Origin: Thamnaconus septentrionalis | Taxonomy: Eukaryota; Chordata; Actinopteri; Tetraodontiformes; Monacanthidae | Direction: 5' to 3' | NCBI GenBank assembly: GCA_009823395.1 | Contig: CM020519.1 | Span: 852,501-916,500 of the forward strand | DNA length: 64,000 bases | Shown: piece by piece, positions 48,063-60,332 of the stretch | How the letters are laid out: each line of letters opens with the position of its first letter | How positions within the stretch are numbered: the first letter of the stretch is position 1 | Notes under the pieces: model-generated | What the model saw: the letters and a program-made list of their open reading frames with translations, nothing else | What the model was told of the DNA's origin: nothing | The model's database searches: none | Translations under genes and position numbers: made by a program

Positions 48063-49785
48063 TTATAATTGCTGCATAAAATTCAGAAGCTGGTCTTTGC
48101 TGCCCTTCTTGTGGATGTAGTCTCCTCCAGCAGCGATGATGTTCCTCACAGCACTGAGGAGCAGGGAGTCCACCTCCTGGTCCAGGTTGATCTCCTCATG
48201 GTAGTTCTTCACTGGGAAGATGCAGTTCATAGGAATCCCCAACTCAGCCTGGAACTGCTCCATCTGATCCAAACACACACAAGGTCTCAGTTATTTAGTG
48301 TCAACGGTCCCACTGTCCACTTCCTGTCTAGCAGGAAGTCAGTGCTGGTTTTCAGCAGTACCTTCTGCTTCACTGACTTCAGTCTGTAGACATTCTTCAG
48401 GTCGTCCTGGATCTCAGGACAAAGATCATCAATTTTGGTCAGCAGGACCAACTGTGGGATACCTGCAGAGGTCAAGAGGGGTCAAAGGTCACACCCAGCA
48501 GAAGGTTCTCCAGTATAGTTCCTGCCACACTGCTGGGGCTACCCTGCATTCTGAAACTGACAATGAGGCTCCGCCCTCAACAGGAAGTGACTCACCACGT
48601 CTACTGGCTTCCTCCCTGATGTCCTGAATCTTGAGCAGAGTTTTTTCCTTGACTGTTTTCGGTCCTCTGTTGGCAGGAACGACACAAACCAGCACGTGCA
48701 CTTTGTCGCTGAAGGTGGGAGACTTGTTGTAGAACTGACTGTTGTCCTCTGACAGTTTACTTCTTGGGTTGAACTGGAGGACAGAAGACAGAGTTCAGCA
48801 GGTGGAACCACACAGGACAGTCAGGAGGTCTGCAGCTGCTCTACCGTGTAGCCGTCCTTCACATGTCCATCCAGCACCAGCCTGACGTCCTCCACCAGAA
48901 CCCCTTCCAAGTCATCCAGACCCATCATGTCATAGAAGACCAAGGGACAGTAGGAGACCTCATCTTTCAGGACCTGGTAGCCTGTGAACTACACAGAGTG
49001 AGAGAGAGAAGTTGAATTCTGACTCAGTGGTTCCTCTGGGCCAGTTAGTCTGCTGATCCAGACTGAGATGAAGGAGAACCAGGTTAGGCAGCTTCCTTGG
49101 TCTGGCCACTAGAGGGCGAACACTCCATTCTAACTGCGTCACAGGCAGCTGAGAAGCTGCTCTCTCACTCTGTCCTGGATCTGATCACCTGCTGCCAGGC
49201 AGGTTCACATTTTCTCCAGATGCAGGAGGAACCATCAGTAATGTTGAGATGTTGGAAGATTTGTGCTGATTGAAACTCTTCGTTTTTACCTTGTTGGTGA
49301 AACTTGTTCCCGTGATGCTGTCCACCAGGGCCTGGCTGTACATCCTGCCCAGAAGGATACTTTGGATGCTGTTGATAAAACTGGACTTTCCAGCTCCAAC
49401 TGGTCCATAAAGAAGAACCCTGATCTTCTGGCCTTCAACAGGAGACTTGTAGTTCTTGATGTAATGCAGAGGTTCCTCTGAGTTCCTGCTCAGAAGAAGA
49501 CAGGCACAACAAAACCTCACTTTGCACTTTAACCCTAAACCCCCGGAGTTTAAGAAAAACCGAGGTGTGCAGACACTCACGTCCAGTTTATTTTCCTCCA
49601 CGGGTTGCTGAGGACTGAAGACACGTTCACATGTTACATGTCACAGTTATCACCACAGCACCGAGCTCCAAATATGAAAGCACATTCACACAAAACTGCT
49701 CATGAAAATCTCAATGGAAGATGTTTTCAGAAAACTTACATGGATCAGGCTTTGGTGGCTGAGATTTAGACTCAAAAATTCCCAT
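48063..49785 (-). CDS. ifi44: Interferon-induced protein 44-like GTPase, copy D
   Basis: The most compact copy, with no intron insertions: exons 49740-49785, 49581-49614, 49290-49485, 48845-48988, 48596-48773, 48362-48462 and 48063-48263, coding 299 residues. It starts MGIFESKSQPPKPDP. G1 is GPVGAGKSS, G3 is DMMG (exon 4), and G4 is TKID in exon 6 (IPQLVLLTKIDDLCPE). The last exon begins MEQFQAELGIPMNCIFP. I worked out the splice model on this copy and carried it to the others; every exon has the same length except exons 1 and 7. On the - strand AATAAA lies at 47613-47618. Confidence 0.87.
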
Positions 49786-49905
49786 GGTGAAGATCAACCT
49801 GCCCAGAGTCCAGTTGAATGTCAGGAGTGAAGTTGAAAGTATCGGCAGACGAGACAGACTGAGTTTCAAGAGACACCACTGCAGTCAACCACTGAAAGGA
49901 ATTAC

Positions 49906-49915
49906 TTTCATTTTC
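49906..49915 (-). promoter_or_regulatory. ISRE upstream of IFI44-like copy D
   Basis: TTTCATTTTC (GAAAATGAAA on the gene strand), 121-130 bases upstream of the ATG at 49785. Confidence 0.7.
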
Positions 49916-51420
49916 ATGTTTACCATGTTAAGATCACAAATATCCACCAGTCAGACCTGTTTCACACCCAGCGCCCTCATCGGTCATAGACAAAACAAAA
50001 TATTTGCTGTTGACAAAACCAAGAACTATCCCTGCTGGACACTTCAGTCAGTCGTCAGTTGTACTCTCGGGTTCTGGTGCTTGTTCTGTATTCTGGCACC
50101 AACATCTTTGACTTGTTCCAGTCAGTAAACTAATTGTGTTTCAGGATAACAATGCAACCAACAGACAACTGAAAACAATCAAACAAACCTGTGGTCAATA
50201 ACAGTGATACTTGCACCACACGTGAGCTAGTGGGCACCTTCAACTGTATGTTCAAGGTGCAGGGACCCCGATATAGCTTGACAGTTATATCGGGGCCAAA
50301 CACACATAAACAGGCTTTAATATTTGGCAGAAAACCACCCAATCTGGCAACCGCAAGCTGCCTGTCTGGCGCTCCAACAAATGCGTCACTATCAGAAGTC
50401 ACAACACGGAACTGCCCATTGGTCTAATCTCCCATTACAGTTGGGGTTACAGTTAGAGAGGTCGGACCAATGGGCAACTCGTTGGACTAATGGAAGGTCG
50501 GGCTAATGCTAATGCTATGCTCCCCACAACAACATCCTAGTACACATGGACCAGGAAGGCAGCACTAGTAGCTCGGAATGCTGTCAGACGACCATTTGAT
50601 AGAATGTTGGAAAAGTCAGCACCGACCCAGACGGTGATGCAGCTGACTAGAAAAAGATGAATGTTAACAGTTCAGCACTTTGAATATTGTACTTTGAGGT
50701 CCAACCTTGGCTTCCTACCACAGCCTGGTTCCTACCTCAGATTGTGTTGTGTGGCCTTTATATTTGTATGCCTGCACTGGGATAGTTTTTTAGTATTTGT
50801 TTGGGTTCCTTTTTAGTTTGAGTGAAATGGAATCAAATGTGAATTGTTTCCAGGTAGGTTTGGAAAAGTATAGCAATGAGAAACATTTGCACCTTCATCA
50901 CCACAGCCCTGTTTTTGTGTTCATCACAAAGAGCCTGAAGACTGAGGGCTGTCCTCTCAGTGCTGCTGTCTGTCCAGTCCTGGTTGGATTAGGATTCAAA
51001 AGTTGATCTGAAGATTAATCTGACACAGTTTCAGTGTTAAAACTGATCAAATAGTTGCTGTCTGTGGTTCTGGATGGACTCTGTCAATAATGTTGACAAA
51101 TAACAGCTGGCAGCAAAGTAATGGAGAAACAATGAGTTCATGAACTGTAGCTCCAGATGTGGAATTAAGAACTGAACTGAGTTGATTTTAAAATGTGTGA
51201 ACTGAACTTTGAACCAGTTCAGGTAGAAAGTGAACTTTCCCAACACTGCCAGGTTGACTTGGACTTGGGGACTTGCGAGGTCGCCTCCACTGGCAGGTCA
51301 GGAGCTGGAGCTGGTGGAAGAGGTCCAGCTGAGTCCTCAGAGCTCCACACGACCAGAACCAGAACCAGAACCAGAACTGGCTGGCTGCTAACTCACCAAC
51401 TGGCATCTGGTGCAGCAGGT

Positions 51421-51466
<46 letters not shown>

Positions 51467-51534
51467 AGGACTGAAGATGTAGTACCATCAGGGGCCTGCA
51501 GGTGGAGGCAGAGGTCCAGTGTCACTGAAGATCT

Positions 51535-51586
51535 TCGGGGGAGGGGAGGGTCTGCTGGCCCCTCCCCTCTCTGTCTGGACTCCTGA

Positions 51587-51643
<57 letters not shown>

Positions 51644-51866
51644 ACACTCAGGCAAAGTGCCTCTGTTTTCGCCACCACTTTGAAATGCCTCACTTCCTGT
51701 CTGCTATTTGGACAGTTGGGGTTGGGGGCGGGGCCTGACTGTGACTCCGCCCCCCGAACCTCTTATTTCATCTTATTTTTTTTTACAGCCAGCAGCACTT
51801 GGAGTCATGTGACTCACAAACACAACTTTTCATCCCGGAGAAACAAACGACATCATTGTCGTCGTT

Positions 51867-51917
<51 letters not shown>

Positions 51918-52018
51918 CACGTGTTTCCTTGCAACTGTTGTCAATTAGCCTCTCTCTCTCTCTAAAGCCCCTCGCTCTACCCTGCTCGTCCACAAACATA
52001 CAACTAGCATGAGTCATG

Positions 52019-52077
<59 letters not shown>

Positions 52078-54230
52078 GGCTCTTTGCCTCTCAGACTCGT
52101 GGAGTTTTTCTTTCCATGATCTGTGCAGCGGCGGCGGCGTGCTGTCGGCGTTCCTGCTCCTCGCCGCCACTTTTTCCGCTGCCGCGAGGTAACAGGACAC
52201 CGGCGCTGCAGCCGGGAGGCGCCAGTGAGCGCGCTCAGTAGGGGCCTCAGTAGGATCGCATGCTCCAGGCCGCAGAGCCCGGGGCTGTTGCTGTTGCCGC
52301 AGCCAGGTGTTTTCTCAGCCTCCCGGTCTGCTGCAGCCAATCCGCATCATTTCCACCACGCTGCTCCGGCCAATCAGCACCGTCGGTCGCCCCTCTGATG
52401 CCCTCGTCTCTCTCACCTCACTGAGTTTGCAGTAAAAACTTTCACATTCCTCCAGGGCCGAGCCGCCGCCACTGCTGCTACTGGCTGTGACCCTGGTGAC
52501 CCCAGTGGACCCTGGTGGTCCGAGGTAGCCCCTGTGGCTCTAATGGCCCTTGGTGGTCCCTGGTAGTCCTTGGTGGCGCCTGGCGGTCCCTGGTAGTCCT
52601 TGGTGGACCTTGGTGGCCCCTGTTGGCCACTAGTGGTCCTTGGTGGTCCTTGGTGGTCTCTGGTGGAGCCTGGCGGTCATTGGTGGTCCCTTATGGCCGC
52701 TGGTAGTCTTGGTGGCCCCTGGTGGTCCTTGGTGACCCCTAGTGGCCCCTGCTAACCTCCCATGGCCCTTAGTGGCTCTGGTGGCGCTGGTGCACCCCAA
52801 TGGCCACTAGTGGTCCTAATGGCCAAGTCCTGCTCCTCAGACCAGCCCAGCTAAGTTGAGATCAGCTTGTTCAGAGCCAGTGAGAGGACTTGAGATGGTT
52901 CTTCAGATGGTCCTGGTCCTGAGGCTGGTTCTGCTCTCCTTCAGGATAAGCAGCATGAAGATACATCATCAGCCAGGTCTTCTGTCACTCTGAGGGTCTA
53001 CACTCTGTTGACCACCAGGGGGACCAGTTGGTTCTCTTGCAACTGGATGACACCTGCCATGGCCAAGGAGGAGGCCTTCGCTCTGATTGGCTGCTGCTGT
53101 CCACAAGTTGTGTGGATGAGGAAACTTCTGTGGTCTTCATCAGGAACTGGGAGGAGTCTGAAGGAGCTGAGTAAGCCCTTCTTCCTCTTCTTCATCTTCC
53201 TCCTGCTGCTGGAGCTCTGAGTTCCTCCAGAGCAGGAAGCAGCTGCAGCGGCCTCACCAAGGCCGACACCCAGACCAGGACAAGGACCCCAGTCAGACCG
53301 GGCCGGAAACAGGCCCCGCCCCTCATTGGAGCTGCCGTCTGTGTTTTTTCAAGAGAGAGTGGGGGGGCACCTCCTCCCTCCCCTCTGACCGTCAACAAAG
53401 TCCTGAAGCCTCCTGAAGTTCCACCATGAAGTGACTGAAGCTGAGAACTTCAGCTCTGGACCGACTGTGGAATCATCATCGCCGTATCAGGCGGAGCTTC
53501 CTGTTTGTCAAAGCTCCCTGTCATTTCCTGCCGACCTGCACTTCCTGTTTCCTCCCTGGGCCTCCAGAAAAAAACAGGGCTTGGTTACAGCCAGGAGGAG
53601 CAGCGGCAGGAGCAGCGGGAGGAGCAGTGGCAGGAGCAGCGGGAGGAGCAGCAGGAGGAGCAGCAGGAGAGTCCTGATCTTTGTTTTGGTTTAGTTCATT
53701 TTCTTCCCCTCATGAATTAGCATTAGCAGCAGTAGCCTTGCGGTGGTTAGCTGTTAGCAGGTGGGAGGTGGTGAAGCTCTGAGGAGAGGAGAGAAGATTC
53801 TGAGCCTTCTTCTTCTTCTTCTTCTTCTTCTTCTTGAGTCGCTTGTTGAGGTGAATCTGGTTCAACTTGTGAAATGAGAAACTTTTGCTGCTCGTCCCTC
53901 TGAGATGATGAAGTCTAATCTGTGGATCTCCAGTGGATCTCCAGTGGATCTCCAGTGGATCTCCAGTGGATCTTCTGGTGAGGAACAGGTGGCATCGCTC
54001 CACTGGCCTCCCATTCTTCTCCACATTCATTCACCGTGAATTCCTTCAATGTGCCGTCGGCCTCACGCCCTGGGGTCTGGGGGAGAGGGGGTCAAGTGTG
54101 TGTGTTTGTCGAGGTGGGGGGTCTTTGTTGATGTGGAGTGGGAGGGGCCCGGGTGGCAGCCGTCCACGAGTCGGCAGATGGTCCATGAGAGCAGCAGACA
54201 AAGGAGGAAGTTGGATTATTTTCTTCATTC

Positions 54231-54298
<68 letters not shown>

Positions 54299-54999
54299 GA
54301 GGGGGGGTAGCTGGGGTCACCGGGCCGTGGAGAGGCTCCTCAGCTTCACGCTGATGTTCTACAGGTTTCGAGAGTCAGTTTTAAGTTGAAAAAAATCAAA
54401 GTTTTTAAATGTTGAGAATCTAAAAAGACTTCTTGGAAACGACGCATCGTCAGCGTGACTCTGTGTCTGAGAGAAGCTCAGAGCTTCCTGCCAGTGATGA
54501 TCTCAGAGCAGAGACACACAAAACACTGAAAGCTGATGATCCAAAACTGAACTGGACAGACGTTACTAGGACCAGGAGGAGGTCCAGGAGGAGGAACAGT
54601 AGAAGGACAAGGAGGAGGACTGGGAAGAGAACCAGTGGAGTTGGAGCAGCAGAGGGAGCAGGAGGAGGACCAGGAAGAGGACTAGGAAGAGGACCAGGAA
54701 GAGGACCAGGAAGAGGACTAGGAGGAGAACCAGAGGAGGTGGAGCAGCAGGGGGAGCAGGAGGAGGACCAGGAAGAGGACCAGGAAGAGGACTAGGAAGA
54801 GGACTAGGAAGAGGACTAGGAAGAGGACCAGGAAGAGGACTAGGAGGAGAACCAGAGGAGGTGGAGCAGCAGGGGGAGCAGGAGGAGGACTAGAAGGAGA
54901 ACCAGAGGAGGTGGAGCAGCAGGAGGAGCAGGAAGAGGATCAGGAGGAGGACCAGGTGGAGAACCAGAGCAGAATTAGCAGCAGCAGGAGGAGGAGGTG
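51535..54999. other. Intergenic region upstream of the TIAM-family gene
   Basis: It holds GT/CA runs (51586-51641, 51869-51913, 52019-52077, 54233-54298), a decayed 'TGGTGGTCC' minisatellite (52490-52830), a GGAGCAG repeat (53594-53670) and a 'GGACCAGGAAGA' minisatellite (54560-54960). A GC-rich stretch at 52120-52190 ends in a fair splice donor (GCGAG|GTAACA) and might be an alternative 5' exon. I find no supportable protein-coding exon. Confidence 0.55.
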
Positions 55000-55205
55000 G
55001 AGGAGAAGGGAGGAGTTTACAAAGAGAGTCTGTGTGCGGAAGCCCCTCCCCTCTGTGTTTCCCAGACCAGAGATGGGCGAGCGACACTGAGAGGCAGGGA
55101 GAGAGCGAGGGAGGAAGCAGCTGTTGGAGAGAGAGCAGCTCCAGTCCACAGCAGCGAGACCACGGAGAGACACGGAGCTGCAGCAGCTGCAGCAGCCGCC
55201 ACACG
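55000..55205 (+). promoter_or_regulatory. Candidate 5' UTR exon / promoter region of the TIAM-family gene
   Basis: Purine-rich then GC-rich sequence ending in a consensus donor (CACACG|GTAAGA at 55206). It lies 450 bases before the coding exon's acceptor at 55646-55647. There is no TATA box, and the transcription start is not determined. Confidence 0.4.
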
Positions 55206-55654
55206 GTAAGACTCCGCCCACTTCTGACCAACAACAACTCTGGGAAACTCCCACAGGAAGTCGCTGCGCTTCACTTCCGGTTCCAAGATAAATGGTAAAT
55301 GGAGGAGGGAGGGAGGGGGATGACGTCACTTCCTGTTTCCACCAACCACAGACCTGCATGTGTTCTGCCCACCTTTTGATTGGCTGACCACGTAGGAGGG
55401 GGCGGGAACTGAGGAACGCAGACTGTGTTCTTCAGTCCCCGCCCCCTCCTGGTTGGCCGGCCAATCAGAGGGGGCGGATCTGTCACTTGCGTGCAGTTTT
55501 CATTGCTTGGTCCCTTTCAGACACGCCCCCCAGGCGGCCAGGCCCAGGTGCATTGTGGGTTGTGGAGTAAAGCAGCCGTGACTGTGCAGGATGTGACCCT
55601 CCCCCAGTCCCACACTGATGATGTCATCTTGCTCCGCCCAGTTTCAGGTGAAGG

Positions 55655-58487
55655 ATGGGCAACGGCGACAGCAGCTTCACTCCCACCGCCGGCTCCGCCC
55701 CCAGGAGGAGCAGGGGGGCGGAGACAGCGTCAGCCCGCAGCTGGTGGAGGAGCAGGGGGCGGAGCCACGCCCACCGCCGCCACCACACCTCCTCCTGTGG
55801 CTTTGAGAGCCTCGGGGGGCGGGGCCACCAGGAGGAAGGCGGAGCCTGCAGCCAGAGGGTGGAGTCATACTGGTGCGACTCGCCGTGGGGCGGCGACGAC
55901 GACGATGTCTTCCTTGACACCGATGATTGCTCCGCCCACTTCTCTGCCCACACCTCCTCCTCCCCGCCAGCTGGGGGCGCCGCAGGCCACGCCTCCTGCT
56001 CCTCCTCCGCCCGCACGGAGGACCTAACCCTGGGCGACTCGCTAATCCTGCGGGCGGAGGGGGCGGAGCCAGCGGAGGGGGCGTGGTCAAGCCTCCACCC
56101 CGCCCACACACCCACCACCAGCGGCGGCGGCGGCAGCGCCCCCTGTGGCAGCGGCCGGAAGGACTTCCTGAAGAGCCGCATCAGGCAGCTGGGCGACTGG
56201 ACAGGAAGTCTGAGCAGGAAGAAGAGGCGGGTCCAGGTGAGGCAGCGGCGCCACCCAGTGGACACGGCAAGAAGTCACGGAATGTTTGATTTAGGAATCT
56301 GCTGCCTTCAGATCGTTCCTGCTTATTGTAGCAAGTACATTTATTCCCAGTGTATTTATAGTGCAGGTTACAGATGACTCCCTCTAGTGGCTGGAGAATG
56401 AATTGCATGATGACTCGAGGTCACAGGACAGTTTTCCTCCTCAGGCGCCGTACGGCAGCGACTTGGAGCTCGCCGATTGCGGCACTCTGTGGACCTCCAA
56501 CCCTCTCCACACCCTGAACCTGGACCAGGACCAGGACCAGGACCAGGTCCAGGTCCAGGTCCAGGTCCCCGCAGGCCTCTGTGGCTCCACCAGGAGCCTC
56601 CACCCCAGCAGCGACCTCCAGCGCCTGAACGTCTACGCCAGCTTCATGCAGGAGCTGCAGACGGGCAGACCAGAGCCAGAGGAGGAGCCAGAGGAGGAGG
56701 AAGAGGAGGAGGAGGAGGAGGAGACGGACACAGAGGAGGAGGAGGAGCAGCAGGAGGTGGGAGGAGGCGGCCAGCAGCAGGACCTCCTGGTGCGGCGGGC
56801 CGGTCGACTCTCCTTCAAGCCGCTGCTGACCCTCAGCCCTGACAGGAAGCTGCAGCTGGTGAGCCGCCGCAGGTGGAGGAGCTTCTGGGTCACGCTGAGA
56901 GGTACACCCCCCCCCCAACCACACCCAACCCCATCAGGCTCCGCCCACCTGCCCCCCACTCCCACCAAACAGTCAGTAAGAGCCGGCCGTGTCGCCTCAG
57001 GTTGCACGCTGCTGTTCTACCAGACGTCCAGTAGGGGGACGGCGAGCGGCGAGCAGCAGCAGCAGGAGGATGAGGAGCAGGAGGAGGAGGAGGAGGAGGA
57101 GGAGTCGACTCCATGCTTTACCCTGCTGGCCGACGGCGGGATCGTCCAGGCCGTCCCCGAGCACCCGCGCAGGGAGCACGTCTTCTGCCTCAGCAACGCC
57201 CACGGCGACGTCTACCTGTTCCAGGTGCCCCGCCCACTTCCTGTTTGACACACGGCCAACAGAACGCCCCCTGGGGTCCAACACAGCGGCCCATTCATTT
57301 CAATGCAGTTATATCAAATGAAATGATATTATTTTATATTTACATTATTATATTATTTACACTTCCCGTCATGCCTCTCTGACACATGTGATGTTACACA
57401 TCAGTTTGTTATGAACCGCATTTGAGGTCAAAGGTCAGTTTTGTATTGCAGTCTGCTAGGGAAACAATGCTTTTCGGCCTGTGTTTTGTGGAGTTTTCAG
57501 CTGCAGTACCACCAGTGGCCACTGGGGGGCGGGGCAGAGAATCTCTTTGGTACCCAGTTCTGATAATAATACATGCGTGGTCCCGCCCCCTTCCAGGCCA
57601 CCAACCAGAGCGACCTGGAGAACTGGGTGACGGCTCTGCACTCGGCCAGCGCCGCCCTGCTGGCCAGGCGCCAGGGTGCGGCCGACACGCTGCGCCTGCT
57701 GCGGCGCCGCAGCCGCTCGCTGCTGCAGCGGATCGACGCCGACGGCCGCATGAGGAAGATGGCCGAGCTGCAGCTGTCCGTCATCAAGGAGCCCCGCAGC
57801 CGGAGGGCGGTGCAGAGCCAGGTGGGTGGGGAGGTGAGGGAGGGAGGGGCGCCCCCTGCTGGCCGGCGCTGTGACCTCCTGTGACCTCCCTGTGACCTCC
57901 CTGGTGTCCAGATCCAGCAGTGGGAGCAGAACCTGGAGCAGCTCCACCTGCAGCTCTTCCAGCTGCGCTGTTACCAGTCCAGCCTGCAGGGCGGCGAGCT
58001 CCCCAACCCCAAGAGCCTGCTGGCCGCCGCCAGCCGGCCCTCCAAGAGCATGCTGGGACGTCTGGGGGTCTTCTCCGTCTCCTCCTTCCACGCCCTGGTG
58101 AGACCCTCCTCCTCCGCCTCCTCCCCCTCCCGCTCCTCCTCCTCCTCCTCCTCCTCCCCCTCCTCACCTGTCTCCTGTCCTCAGGTGTGCAGTCGGGAGG
58201 AGGCGGGGCCTCCGCCGCCGAGGCCTCTGGGTGGTCTGAGGGGGAGGAGCCTGCCGTCGTCGCTGAGGACGCTGGACAGACGGAGCAGGTGCGCCACGTC
58301 TCAGGTGAGAGGCCACGCCCACTCCGCCCAGAGACACGCCCTGTCGCAGGTGACCTCACAGGAAGTCAGAGTTACAGCTGCTAGGCCCCGCCCCACTCAG
58401 GTGGGAATAGAGAACCACAGAAGAAGAAGAAGACAAGAGAAGCTGCGCCTCTCTCTGCTGACCACCAGCAGGGGGCCTGTCGGCTCT

Positions 58488-58568
<81 letters not shown>

Positions 58569-59230
58569 AGCCAGCTGCAGGGCTGCTCCTTTATTCTCCC
58601 AGAATTCCTTTGTGCTTCTGCCTCGATTCCTGTCTGAATAGACAGAACAGAAGCTGCAGCCCCTCCCCCCTCCCAGACTCCTCCCCCTCCACCTCCACCT
58701 CCCATCCTTATCCTCATCATGTGACCTGCGCTCCTCCAGCTCCTCCTCCTCCTCCTCCTCTGACAGCTGCTCTCCTCTTGACAGGACCTCCACAGCGTGT
58801 CCAGTGACAGGGAGGAGGCGCCCCCTGCTGGTCCTCCTGCTGATGTGCAGGTGTGTTGACTGACTTCTCACTCACTGCAACTTATTGCCAGTCCAGTTTA
58901 AACCAGATCTATTCCAACCTGAGCTCAAGTCAAATGTATTATTACCTTTATCTGTATTTATTATTTCTTCTTCTTCTTCTTCTTCTTCTTCTTCTTCTTC
59001 TTCTTCTTCTTCTTCTGAGCAGCAGCCGCCTCTTTTCCACATCTTCTCGCTTCAAGCGTCTCGGCCGCCGGACGCCACCGGAGACTTTGGTGAGAAACGG
59101 CGCCCCCTCCTGTTGTTTGGCTGCAGTCTCTCTTCAGCCAGCAGGGGGAGCTCCAGCTGTAGAAGACCGAGTCAGTTCCGTAGATCAGCTGTAGGGGACG
59201 ACAGGACAGGAAGTGGAGCAGATGCTGACG

Positions 59231-59268
<38 letters not shown>

Positions 59269-60248
59269 CTCAGGCTCCTCCCCCTTTCTGGAAAGTTCCG
59301 GCGCTGCCAAACGTTCCGTCGACGTGCGGAAGCAGCAGGTGAGAGTCGCTGGAAAGATTGATAGAGTTTGTGAAAAGAAATTGTAATATTTTAAAAATTG
59401 TTGACTTGTTGACTGCAACACCCTTTCTGCCCACTAGGCGGAAGCAGCACACAGGTTAAGAATTGAAATTAAATGAACACGTTTTCAACCGTTTTGAAAT
59501 ATATTTTAATGTGACTGACGCAACAAATCATACCGCATATAATATATCTGCTAATATAGTAAAAAAAAAAATATATATATATAGAAGATTATTTTCAAAA
59601 TCAAAACAAAAAATAGACTTAATTAAAATGAATAGAAATTTAAAAATGATTCTTCATATCTAAGTGCCAGTGGGACTTGAACAGAAGTGTGTGGTTGTGT
59701 TGTGGTTGTGTTGTGTGTTCAGGTGTTTGCGTGGTTTCATATTGTCTGTCTGCCTGTAAACTGACTTGTTTGGCTGCACACAAACTCGCTTTCCCACAAT
59801 CCTCTGGGCCCCCTGCAGCTCTGACACCTTGTGGGTCACATGACCTGCGATCAGGCTGCTAATCCAGGCTTTGAGCCTCAGCACTGCGTGTGTGTCTGTC
59901 TGTGTGTGTGTGTGTGTGTGTGTGGTGGGTGAAATGTCGTCGGGAGCTCCATGTTCCTGACCTCCTCCTGGTCCTGGACCTCCTCCTCCTCCCCCACCTC
60001 CTCCTCTTCCTCCTCCTCCTCGTCCTGTGGCGGCAGGGGCAGCCCTCAGAGACGACCTCTGACCCCTGCCCAGCACTCTTCACGCTCTGTCAGCATGGGG
60101 GCGCTGTGCTGGGTGCTCCCACTGGAGGAGGAGGAGCAGCAGGCAGGGGAGGAGCCTCCTGGTGGCGGAGAGGAGGAGCTGAAGGAGGTCAGCTGCTGTC
60201 TGAGCTGCCGGCGGCCTGAAGATGGCGCCGCCCTGCTGGTAAACAGGC

Positions 60249-60332
<84 letters not shown>

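Larger units (their letters stand above)
38940..51534. repeat. Tandem segmental duplication, three units
   Basis: Three near-identical units start at about 38.94, 44.51 and 49.03 kb. Each begins with exons 3 to 1 of an IFI44-like gene, then its promoter and a shared 1.5 kb flank. Units 1 and 2 continue into two TIAM PDZ exons and exons 7 to 4 of the next IFI44-like copy. Unit 3 ends abruptly at about 51534, in ATCT, before the GT run and PDZ part. Copy A (33-35 kb) is a more diverged relative without the PDZ part. Confidence 0.9.
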
